The notes under the pieces are model-generated. The model was not told the DNA's origin. It did no database searches and saw only the letters and a program-made list of their open reading frames with translations. DNA of 64,000 nt from Sediminibacterium sp. Gen4 (GTDB taxonomy: Bacteria; Bacteroidota; Bacteroidia; Chitinophagales; Chitinophagaceae): positions 1 through 64,000 of the forward strand of contig JACBFI010000011.1 of assembly GCA_013391385.1 (NCBI GenBank). Reading direction: 5' to 3'. Made by a program: the position numbers and the translations under genes. Positions 8,486-15,700 of this stretch are shown here, in pieces (position 1 is the stretch's first letter; the number at the start of each line of letters is the position of its first letter).

Positions 8486-8695
8486 TAGCCGATAGCAAAT
8501 AGCCTGTAGCTTATAGCTAATCGTTCATAGCGAATAGCTAACCATTTGCAATGAACGATCAGCCATAAGCCAATCACCGAGGAATAAATTTTTCATGTTG
8601 AGGAATTAATCAATATTTGCAGTCGAAAGCAAATAGCTTATGGTTCATTACAAATGGCCTGTAAGCTATGAACCATAAGCCATTCGCTAATAAAA
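8482..8695. repeat. Intergenic inverted-repeat element R3 (ATAGC words), two hairpins
   Basis: Many ATAGC-type words repeat about every 8 nt from 8482. The first hairpin pairs 8509-8528 with 8551-8570 (18 of 20 positions). The second is a perfect 13-bp pair, 8636-8648 with 8668-8680 (GCTTATGGTTCAT). The pair of hairpins fills the gap before gcvH. Confidence 0.8.
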
Positions 8696-8705
8696 AAACC
8701 ACCAT

Positions 8706-9083
8706 ATGAATTTCCCAGCTGAATTACGTTACACGAAAGATCATGAATGGATCAAATTAGAGGGTAATATCGCTACAATTGGTATTACTGATTTTGCTCA
8801 ACATGAATTGGGCGATATTGTGTACGTAGATATCAATACAGTAGGTAAAAGTCTGGCTTCTGAAGAAGTTTTTGGTACTGTAGAAGCAGTAAAAACAGTA
8901 AGTGACCTGTTTTTACCCGTTGCAGGCACCATCAATGAAGTGAACAGCTTATTGGAAAAGCAGCCCGAATTGGTCAATTCAGACCCATACGGAGATGGCT
9001 GGATGATTAAAATGACGGTGAATAGTCCCGCAGATGTAGAAGCTTTGATGAATAGCGAAGCTTATGCAGCGCTTGTAGGATAA
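8706..9083 (+). CDS. gcvH: Glycine cleavage system H protein
   Basis: A 125-residue lipoyl carrier protein that shuttles the aminomethyl group between the P, T and L proteins of glycine cleavage. The start [15 protein letters not shown] is typical. The lipoylated lysine lies in [14 protein letters not shown] (Lys near 63), followed by the [23 protein letters not shown] block. Length matches the family. It stands alone; gcvP and gcvT are not in the window. No glycine riboswitch is visible; the upstream space is taken by repeat R3. Confidence 0.96.
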   Translation: MNFPAELRYTKDHEWIKLEGNIATIGITDFAQHELGDIVYVDINTVGKSLASEEVFGTVEAVKTVSDLFLPVAGTINEVNSLLEKQPELVNSDPYGDGWMIKMTVNSPADVEALMNSEAYAALVG

Positions 9084-9163
9084 TTCCTGTTGCGGTTACA
9101 ATCCATCCGAACAATTTCTCCGTATATTGGTTACCTAACCTTGTACTAAACACCAACCTGCTT

Positions 9164-9706
9164 TTGGAAGTAGCTAAAAAATACAGCGAGTCCGAACTGG
9201 TCCGTTTGCTTCAGCAGCGGAGTCAGCATGTATTCAGCTATTTGTATGACAACTACTCAGGCGCCCTTTTATCCATTATCTGCAACATTGTCAAGGATCA
9301 AGAACTTGCTAATGATGTACTTCAGGAGGTGTTTGTAAAAATCTGGCGCCAGATAGAAAGCTATGATAGTAGTAAGGGAAGATTATTTACCTGGATGCTG
9401 AATATTGCCCGAAACGCGTCTATTGACACGGTTCGAAGTAAAAGCTACCAGAATAATCTTCAAAACCGTGAATTATCGGAAGACGTATATGTATCAGCTG
9501 GAACTGCACAACTACAAGTAGATCAGATTGGTTTACGAAAAGTGGTGCACCAGTTGAAAGAGGAACATCGCGTACTGATTGACCTGTCTTATTTTCAAGG
9601 CTTTACCCAAGATGAGATATCCAAAATGTTGGATATACCTTTGGGTACGGTGAAAACAAGACTACGAACAGCATTAACACAATTAAGAGGCATTATTAAA
9701 CCATAA
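9164..9706 (+). CDS. ECF-type RNA polymerase sigma factor
   Basis: A 180-residue sigma factor. Region 2 contains DNYSGALLSIICNIVKDQELANDVLQEVFVKIW, and region 4 has the helix-turn-helix FTQDEISKMLDIPLGTVKTRL (about 145-168). The start is TTG; no better in-frame codon lies upstream and region 2 begins soon after. The stop codon is followed directly by the ATG of the RskA-type anti-sigma gene, so translation is probably coupled. The start choice is the weak point. Confidence 0.9.
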   Translation: MEVAKKYSESELVRLLQQRSQHVFSYLYDNYSGALLSIICNIVKDQELANDVLQEVFVKIWRQIESYDSSKGRLFTWMLNIARNASIDTVRSKSYQNNLQNRELSEDVYVSAGTAQLQVDQIGLRKVVHQLKEEHRVLIDLSYFQGFTQDEISKMLDIPLGTVKTRLRTALTQLRGIIKP

Positions 9707-10519
9707 ATGGATATAAAGGCATACATAGAAAGCGGAATCATTGAGAGCTATGTTTTAGGCATGGCCGATGATCAGGAGCGTGCCGAGTTGGAACAGTACT
9801 CACGTCAATACCCTGAGATCAGGGCTGCTATTGATGCATTTGAACTGTCGCTCGAGCAAAACGCTATGGCCAATGCCATTCAACCTGCTGCACATGTAAA
9901 AGCCAATATTCTAGCGGAGATCGCCGGGGAGTTTTCTGATACTACCGATACCGGTACTACTGCTAAAGTCGTATCGATGTCTACTCCCGCCATTGGCTGG
10001 TTGAGATATGTAGCTGCAGCTTCTGTGATACTTTTAGTGGTAAGTGCTGCTACCAATGTATATTTCTATCGTCAATTCCGCGAAGCTTCTTCCCAATACC
10101 AGGCATTATTGATTGAAAAGTCTAGTTTATTGGCCCAAAATCAGGCCTTACAGGCAAAGGGACTGGATCTGTATCAGGGAATGCAAATCATGAGTGATCC
10201 CGCTTATACGAAAGTATCATTGCCCGGTGTAAAAGCAGATGAGAATAAGCTGGCTACTGTTTTCTGGGATAAGAAAAACAAGGAGGTATACTTACTTACC
10301 AATCGCTTACCTCAAACCAGTGCTGATACACAATATCAATTGTGGGCAATCGTAGATGGGAAACCTGTAGATGCAGGTATGGTGGATATTTGCAATGGGC
10401 TTTGCAAAATGAAAAATATCAGTAATGCTACCGCTTTTGCCATCACCCTCGAAAAACGCGGTGGTAGTCCTACTCCGAATTTGGACCAATTACAGGTATT
10501 GGGTGGTGTTAATGGATAA
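9707..10519 (+). CDS. Anti-sigma-K (RskA) type anti-sigma factor
   Basis: A 270-residue membrane protein whose ATG follows the sigma-factor stop codon with no gap. A cytosolic N-terminal region (IIESYVLGMADDQERAELEQY, residues 10-32) resembles the anti-sigma zinc-finger fold without a clear HxxxCxxC. One transmembrane helix (YVAAASVILLVVSAATNVYFY, about 104-124) leads to a short coiled coil and a C-terminal RskA domain (about 165-270) with the typical TQYQLWAIVDGKPVDAG and AFAITLEKRGGSPTP blocks. It should hold the upstream sigma factor inactive until an envelope signal. Confidence 0.9.
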   Translation: MDIKAYIESGIIESYVLGMADDQERAELEQYSRQYPEIRAAIDAFELSLEQNAMANAIQPAAHVKANILAEIAGEFSDTTDTGTTAKVVSMSTPAIGWLRYVAAASVILLVVSAATNVYFYRQFREASSQYQALLIEKSSLLAQNQALQAKGLDLYQGMQIMSDPAYTKVSLPGVKADENKLATVFWDKKNKEVYLLTNRLPQTSADTQYQLWAIVDGKPVDAGMVDICNGLCKMKNISNATAFAITLEKRGGSPTPNLDQLQVLGGVNG

Positions 10520-10569
10520 TCATTCCCGCTTATTAACCTAATCACAACAGATTCTTTCCAGGCGAAGTC

Positions 10570-10577
10570 TATTTTTG
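10570..10577 (+). promoter_or_regulatory. Candidate -7 box for the VanZ-like gene
   Basis: TATTTTTG fits TAnnTTTG exactly, 28 nt before the TTG start at 10606. Confidence 0.4.
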
Positions 10578-10605
10578 TGCTTCATAGCATAAATAGTTCC
10601 CTGTT

Positions 10606-11007
10606 TTGAAAATCATTCATTTTATTCCCGCATTCATTTTCTTTATCATCAGCGTCATTTTACTCTGTTTACCAGGCACAAAGAATTTTCCTGCAGCTTG
10701 GTGGTTTCAAAAAATACCTCAGTTCGATAAATTGGTGCATATTGGTCTTTTTGGTTTATTGAGCCTATTGTTTCATTGGCCCGCCATGAAAAGTAATTGG
10801 AATGATGGCAAAAGAAGAGTCTGGTTTTGGGTCATTTCTTGCTCCTCAGTGGCTTATGGAACCATCATGGAATTTGTTCAAAGAGAACTGATCGTAAACC
10901 GATCTTTTGAAGAGGCAGATATTCTTGCAGACAGTGTAGGCGCCTTTGCGGCTTTGGCTTTTTCTTTGACTTTTTTCCTTCAAAAAAAGACCGCAAAAGC
11001 TAGCTAA
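10606..11007 (+). CDS. VanZ-like family membrane protein
   Basis: A 133-residue protein with a TTG start and four hydrophobic segments. The VanZ signature region is YGTIMEFVQRELIVNRSFEEADILADSVGA (about residues 85-115), preceded by FDKLVHIGLFGLLSLL. Such proteins are widespread in Bacteroidota and their role is not established; teicoplanin resistance should not be inferred. It follows the RskA gene by 86 nt with its own promoter-like box. Confidence 0.8.
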   Translation: MKIIHFIPAFIFFIISVILLCLPGTKNFPAAWWFQKIPQFDKLVHIGLFGLLSLLFHWPAMKSNWNDGKRRVWFWVISCSSVAYGTIMEFVQRELIVNRSFEEADILADSVGAFAALAFSLTFFLQKKTAKAS

Positions 11008-11044
11008 TACATTCATTAACAGCAGTATAGACTAGGGTCTATAT

Positions 11045-11075
11045 AAAAAAATTGTCCCCTGTGGAAACAGGGGAC
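11045..11075 (-). terminator. Intrinsic terminator for the minus-strand cco operon
   Basis: A 9-bp perfect stem (GTCCCCTGT / ACAGGGGAC, 11054-11075) closes a GGAA loop. On the minus strand it is followed by AA and seven T. It is about 200 nt downstream of the last cco-operon stop codon at 11276. On the plus strand it lacks a T run. Confidence 0.6.
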
Positions 11076-11095
11076 GCAACCAAAACTAACTGCTT

Positions 11096-11179
11096 ATGAG
11101 AAAATTGACTACTTACTTATATCTATATAAACGCAAATTCAGTGCCAAAAGATTTCAGGAATTTGTTAATCCTTTCTAA
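11096..11179 (+). other. Possible 27-codon micro-ORF after a strong hairpin
   Basis: An ATG 20 nt after the 11054-11075 hairpin opens a 27-codon frame beginning MRKLTTYLYLYKRKF, rich in Lys, Tyr and Phe. It is the only visible content of the 268-bp gap 11008-11275 apart from two hairpins. It may be chance. Confidence 0.15.
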
Positions 11180-11275
11180 ATAGATACTTTTTCTTTCTTT
11201 ACTGTTGCCTAGTGCAAAGTTCTATATAATAGACAGAACAAAATGTCAATGGTTTAACAATGATTTGTTAAAGGA

Positions 11276-11974
11276 TTAATGACAGGATACCGTATCTATA
11301 CTACGTTCGGAGAGCAATGGACTGAGATAGGGAATATCGAGATTCAGCCCTCTGATAATCAACAAAATACCGGTTATAGCAATTACATAGGGTACCGCTT
11401 TTTGCATGTGCCGCCGAGTTTGCCAACTCAGTTTTACACCCCAAAACGCTAATCCCAACAAGGCAGGCAATGTGCCAATTCCAAAAGAAAACATAAATAA
11501 AGCCGCACCTGCTATACTACCGCTTGCCATGGCTCCTGTGAGTGCCATGTATACCATACCACAAGGCAACAAACCATTGGCAGCACCCATCAACAACATT
11601 CCCATCGGCGACTGTTGTTTGATAGCCCAAAACATAATTTGGGTTACCCTTTTATTCAACCAGTTGTTTCCATGAAATTGGTTAAGAAAAAAACGCCCTG
11701 ATAACATCAATAATAAAACTGCACCAAGGATGATGGAAAACAGCTGTTGAAAACCTGCTGCATATATTCTCCAACCCAACAATCCTGCTATGACACCTAA
11801 TACTACATATGTACCTATTCTTCCCAATTGATAGAACAGCATACCAACTGTTTTTTCCCTTTCTTGCAAATGTTGAACAGGCACACTCATAATCAAGGGC
11901 CCGCACATACCTACACAATGTAAACTACTGGCTAATCCTAACAACAAAGATGATATGAGTAATGCTTCACTCAT
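11276..11974 (-). CDS. Sulfite exporter TauE/SafE (UreH/DsbD-2-like) family protein of the cbb3 locus
   Basis: A 232-residue protein with about six transmembrane helices. The N-terminal motif SSLHCVGMCGPLIMSV (Cys in HCVGMC, possible metal-binding residues in the first helix) and the repeated LPCGMVYMAL segment near residue 135 are typical of the UreH/DsbD-2-like family found in ccoNOP loci, where such proteins help copper supply to the oxidase. Its start overlaps the upstream fixH stop by 4 nt, so it is translationally coupled. Final gene of the operon. Confidence 0.8.
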   Translation of the reverse strand: MSEALLISSLLLGLASSLHCVGMCGPLIMSVPVQHLQEREKTVGMLFYQLGRIGTYVVLGVIAGLLGWRIYAAGFQQLFSIILGAVLLLMLSGRFFLNQFHGNNWLNKRVTQIMFWAIKQQSPMGMLLMGAANGLLPCGMVYMALTGAMASGSIAGAALFMFSFGIGTLPALLGLAFWGVKLSWQTRRHMQKAVPYVIAITGILLIIRGLNLDIPYLSPLLSERSIDTVSCH

Positions 11975-12411
11975 TGAATATTCAGTTCAAGATCTTGTTC
12001 TGTATAATATTTTTTGTTGGCAGACTCCCAACTCAACTTCAATAAATACTTATTGGCCATGAGCTGCTTTTTGGGAATGAAATGTCTGCCAGTTGCATCA
12101 GCAGTCAATGGTAAGCGGAGATCCTTGATAGCGTCAGTTTTACAATACAACCAGATATCTCCTTTTACAGACTGACCAATAAAATTATCGGGTAGTTGTA
12201 GAATTAAATTGTCGTTATCTGTATCAATTTTGATATTACTGAGTGCCGAAGCGTTTGCTCTAGCATCTATTTTATCCTGATACCTCAATTCATCCTGGTA
12301 ATAGGTCTTACTCACCAGTTCATAACGGGTGTTCATGGCTTTGTATACCAGAAAGCACATCAATCCTGCAAATGCAATAAAAACCAGTATTAATTTGTTT
12401 CCCCAATTCAT
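11971..12411 (-). CDS. FixH-like cbb3 oxidase assembly protein (second copy)
   Basis: A 146-residue FixH/CcoH family protein with one N-terminal membrane helix (NKLILVFIAFAGLMCFLVYKAM) and a periplasmic beta domain ending in LKLSWESANKKYYTEQDLEL. It shares the start MNWG, the YY-x-DEL-like segment and the KxYxLKxSW block with the neighbouring copy at 12416-12853, so the two are tandem paralogues. It probably helps cytochrome cbb3 assembly. The ATG is 4 nt after the stop of the other copy. Confidence 0.85.
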   Translation of the reverse strand: MNWGNKLILVFIAFAGLMCFLVYKAMNTRYELVSKTYYQDELRYQDKIDARANASALSNIKIDTDNDNLILQLPDNFIGQSVKGDIWLYCKTDAIKDLRLPLTADATGRHFIPKKQLMANKYLLKLSWESANKKYYTEQDLELNIQ

Positions 12412-12415
12412 ATGA

Positions 12416-12853
12416 TTATTTTAATAAAAGATTTTTTTCATCATAAAAAGTTTTGCCTCCATCAACCCAACTCATTTTAATGGTATATGCTTTTGCAGAT
12501 AGCCAGCTCTGAGGTATCAATTGTTGTCCGGCAGCATCTGTTGCCAACTGTATTTTTTTATCCAGATCAGCATTGTACGCACAATAAAAAAATATTTCCC
12601 CTTTCACACCATTTTTAAATTTTTTTATAGGTAGCTCAACTACAACAAATGGATCAGCTTTTGCCATACGGAATGATGAATCTTTTTTAGTACGCTGTAT
12701 AGCTTCTATTTTCATTTGATAATTTTGAGCTTCTGCTACATAATTTTCAGATACCATATCTGTACGCACTTTTCTATTTATCTGATAGATAGAATACATC
12801 AAGATCATACAAAAAAGCATAAGCAAGATTATTGGTTGTTTTCCCCAGTTCAT
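12416..12853 (-). CDS. fixH: FixH-like cbb3 oxidase assembly protein (first copy)
   Basis: A 145-residue FixH/CcoH family protein: N-terminal helix (PIILLMLFCMILMYSIYQI), then a periplasmic domain with MVSENYVAEAQNYQMKIEA and a C-terminal YTIKMSWVDGGKTFYDEKNL block. It sits just after ccoG, the usual place of fixH. It is a diverged tandem partner of the gene at 11971; a second copy might serve a different metal-insertion or assembly step, or may be redundant. Confidence 0.85.
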   Translation of the reverse strand: MNWGKQPIILLMLFCMILMYSIYQINRKVRTDMVSENYVAEAQNYQMKIEAIQRTKKDSSFRMAKADPFVVVELPIKKFKNGVKGEIFFYCAYNADLDKKIQLATDAAGQQLIPQSWLSAKAYTIKMSWVDGGKTFYDEKNLLLK

Positions 12854-12908
12854 TTTGTTTAGTTTTAAGGGTTATGATACTTGGGGATATCGGATTATAA
12901 TTCATTTT

Positions 12909-14321
12909 TTAAAGCGCAGGCCCTAAAAAATTGGTTTTTGTAATTGCAATCTCTTTTCCATTCTCAAAAATTGCCAATCTGATCATTGTTTTCCTTTGTT
13001 TGATATTTTCTTTTGGTAAAACCACAAAGAAAGTTCCTGCCGCCTGAGCCTCTTTTGCCATTTTAATGATAGGATTTCCAGCCATTTGAATTCTTCCTTG
13101 TGCATCTACCAATCTTATTTCGATGTTTAAATCCTGCGTTGTTTTATTGACCATTCTAATATTGTATAGATTGGAGATACTGTCTGCCCCTCTCTCCTGA
13201 TACAACATACCTGCTGTTCTTATCACAGTTGCATCCACATCTTTCCTCGTAAGCAATATCACACTCAGTACTGCCAATAATAAAAAACACAAACCTGTAT
13301 ACAACTTCATTCGCGTAGTATAACGAAGCGGTTCTCCTTTTGCAATACTGTTTTCAGAAGCATACCGTATCAAACCTCTGGGTTTATCGATACTGTCCAT
13401 GATATGATTACAAGCATCTATACAAGCTGTACAACCGACACATTCCATTTGTACACCGTTTCGGATATCAATTCCTGTTGGACAAACTTTCACGCACTGA
13501 TGACAGTCGATACAATCTCCTAAATTCAATTCCGCTTGTTTCTTGAAATTACCACGCGACTCACCTCTTTTGTAATCATAAGCTACAATCATGGAGTTCT
13601 TATCAAGCAATACGCTTTGTAATCTTCCGTAGGGACAAACAACCGTACAAGCCTGTTCTCTGAAGAAAGCATATACGCCATAGAATACACCGCTAAAAAC
13701 AATGATCGAAGCAAAGCCTGCTACATGTTCTGTTACCGGCTCTCTAATGATCTTCTCCAGTTCTTTAATTCCGATGATATATGCCAGAAAAAAATTGGCA
13801 ATGATAAATGACAGTAAAAAGAATAAAACATGCTTTAATCCTACCTTGAAGATCTTCTTGCCTGTCCATGCAGCATTTTTTAATTGTCGCTGTGCCGGCG
13901 CATCTCCCAAAACCCAATACTCCACTCTTCGAAACATCATTTCCATGAAATTGGTCTGTGGACAAGCCCACCCGCAGAATAATCTTCCGAATGCTGCTGT
14001 AAAAAGAACAATGAAAAACACAAAAGTCACCATTGTTAATCCGAAGATGAAGAAATCCTGTGGCCAGAAAATCTTTCCGAAAATGATGAATTTTGCTTCC
14101 GGAATATTGAACTGAAATAATGGTCTTCCGTCAATTTCTATAAAGGGTAAACCAAAGAAAATCAAAAAGTAAAAAACACTTAATACTGTTCTTATATTGT
14201 AAAACTTTCCTTTGGGTTGATAAGCATAGATCCACTTACGCTTTCCTGATTCATCAACCGTAGCAATACGATCACGAAAAGCTTCTGTTTCAATAATATT
14301 ACTATGTTTTACATCACTCAT
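12909..14321 (-). CDS. ccoG: Cytochrome c oxidase accessory protein CcoG (FixG/RdxA)
   Basis: A 470-residue membrane ferredoxin. About five transmembrane helices occur in total, including one near residue 340. Between them is the double 4Fe-4S motif region CIDCHQCVKVCP and CVGCTACIDACN (about 265-310), and an extra Cys motif GWACPQTNFMEMMFRRVEYW near 115. The C-terminal Ig-like domain (about 365-470) is also typical. CcoG has been linked to copper reduction for the cbb3 binuclear site. It lies 6 nt after ccoP. Confidence 0.95.
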   Translation of the reverse strand: MSDVKHSNIIETEAFRDRIATVDESGKRKWIYAYQPKGKFYNIRTVLSVFYFLIFFGLPFIEIDGRPLFQFNIPEAKFIIFGKIFWPQDFFIFGLTMVTFVFFIVLFTAAFGRLFCGWACPQTNFMEMMFRRVEYWVLGDAPAQRQLKNAAWTGKKIFKVGLKHVLFFLLSFIIANFFLAYIIGIKELEKIIREPVTEHVAGFASIIVFSGVFYGVYAFFREQACTVVCPYGRLQSVLLDKNSMIVAYDYKRGESRGNFKKQAELNLGDCIDCHQCVKVCPTGIDIRNGVQMECVGCTACIDACNHIMDSIDKPRGLIRYASENSIAKGEPLRYTTRMKLYTGLCFLLLAVLSVILLTRKDVDATVIRTAGMLYQERGADSISNLYNIRMVNKTTQDLNIEIRLVDAQGRIQMAGNPIIKMAKEAQAAGTFFVVLPKENIKQRKTMIRLAIFENGKEIAITKTNFLGPAL

Positions 14322-14327
14322 TATTCC

Positions 14328-15500
14328 TTAGTTAAGACCTGCTTTTATTACCGGTGCTGCTGAAGCTGAATCCTGTATGGCTTTCTCTTCATACAATTCA
14401 CCTTGTGGCTCTTTAGGTGTTCCGGGTTTTGTGCCTTTCAGTGATTTAATATAACTGGTTATCTGTGCGATCTGTGCTGGAGAATAATCATCTTTCCAAC
14501 TCTTCATTCCTTTCTCCGGCCAACCATATTTGATAGACTTAAAAATATCTGACATACTTCCACCATGTAACCAATAATCATCTACTAGATTTGGTCCAAC
14601 CGTACCACCACCATCAGCCGCATGACAAGCTGCGCAAGCTGTGACAAATATTTTTTTACCAGCCTCTAATGAAGTGGCATCTGATAAATAGGTCACTGTA
14701 TTTTCATTCACATTATTTGCTGCCCTTTTCAAATAATTCTCTTTTTCAAGCTCTGCTTTTTCCATTACGATGGCCAACTCTTCTAAGCTTGAAGGCGCAG
14801 TATGTGTAACATGATAACGCCATAAATAAATAGCAGAGAAAATGATACAGATATAAAACCCATACAACCACCAAGGAGGTAATCTGTTGTCTAACTCACG
14901 GATACCATCATAGTTATGACCCAGATCTATGTTCGCTTCTTCTTGTACAGGCTTGAAACTATTGGCTTTTTCCCACCATTTTTTCCAGGCTGATTCTTTT
15001 ACTACAGTTTCTGTTACCGATACAACTTCAGGATCTTCTTTTGCCAACAAACTTTTCAGATGATATAATAACCAAAGCAATACCAATAGTTCAACTCCCA
15101 CTACTGAGATCAATGAATAAAATGCGGTAGGTGATAACCCGCTAATTGCAGAAGAAGCGGCTATTGCAACATCAGTAGCAGGTTCTTCTGCAGCAAACAC
15201 ACTGTTGGCAGAGCATAATAAAACAATGATACCAAGCACTTTTGCGCCGGTATTGTTTTTTTGTTGGTCACGAAAGCGTTGCATTTTCATTTCTGCTGCC
15301 CCTAATACCACATGAGCCAATAAAGCAATAGCTAGTAAGAGTACGCCAATGATCACTACAAGCACTTGTGTCAATGGATTCGCCATAGCAGAGGGTTTTG
15401 GAGGACCATCAGCCCACGCATTCATAGGAAGTGCAGCAAACAAGATAGCTGTGAAAAGAAGACCCGAAATTTTCATCCATTGATTTTTACGCTGTTGCAT
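14328..15500 (-). CDS. ccoP: Cytochrome cbb3 oxidase subunit CcoP, monohaem form
   Basis: A 390-residue membrane-anchored c-type cytochrome, read from the ATG at 15500. A longer in-frame start at 15563 would overlap ccoQ. Two or three N-terminal hydrophobic segments precede the CcoP-type anchor (WWLYGFYICIIFSAIYLW, about 210-230). Only one haem motif is present, ACAACHAADGGG (CxxCH near residue 300), with a distal Met later; proteobacterial CcoP has two. It passes electrons to CcoO and CcoN. The extra N-terminal membrane region is the usual Bacteroidota arrangement as far as I know. Confidence 0.9.
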   Translation of the reverse strand: MQQRKNQWMKISGLLFTAILFAALPMNAWADGPPKPSAMANPLTQVLVVIIGVLLLAIALLAHVVLGAAEMKMQRFRDQQKNNTGAKVLGIIVLLCSANSVFAAEEPATDVAIAASSAISGLSPTAFYSLISVVGVELLVLLWLLYHLKSLLAKEDPEVVSVTETVVKESAWKKWWEKANSFKPVQEEANIDLGHNYDGIRELDNRLPPWWLYGFYICIIFSAIYLWRYHVTHTAPSSLEELAIVMEKAELEKENYLKRAANNVNENTVTYLSDATSLEAGKKIFVTACAACHAADGGGTVGPNLVDDYWLHGGSMSDIFKSIKYGWPEKGMKSWKDDYSPAQIAQITSYIKSLKGTKPGTPKEPQGELYEEKAIQDSASAAPVIKAGLN

Positions 15501-15528
15501 TGCGGTCGGTTTTATATAGGTCAGAAGG

Positions 15529-15690
15529 TTAGTTTTCAAGTGGTAAATGACTGATCTCTTCAATCATTTTTTTATCTGCTTTCCATGCCCATAAGGTCAT
15601 TAGCAGAAAAAAAGTAAAGAAGATGGAAAAGGAACTGATCGCATAGATATCTACGCCGATGATTTTCTCTAAATAGTTAATGAATTTCAT
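15529..15690 (-). CDS. ccoQ: CcoQ-like small membrane subunit
   Basis: A 53-residue protein (starts MKFINYLEKIIGVDIYAISS) with one membrane helix (FSIFFTFFLLMTLWAWKADKK) and a charged C-terminus. Its place between ccoNO (10 nt upstream) and ccoP (28 nt downstream) and its FixQ-like helix ending in W-A-W-K support the call. It is small enough to be missed by standard gene calling. Confidence 0.85.
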   Translation of the reverse strand: MKFINYLEKIIGVDIYAISSFSIFFTFFLLMTLWAWKADKKMIEEISHLPLEN

Positions 15691-15700
15691 GTCTGTTGAT

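Noticed and set aside
10606..11007. VanZ-like protein as an antibiotic resistance gene
   Set aside because: No van cluster nearby; the domain is common and its role outside such clusters is unproven.
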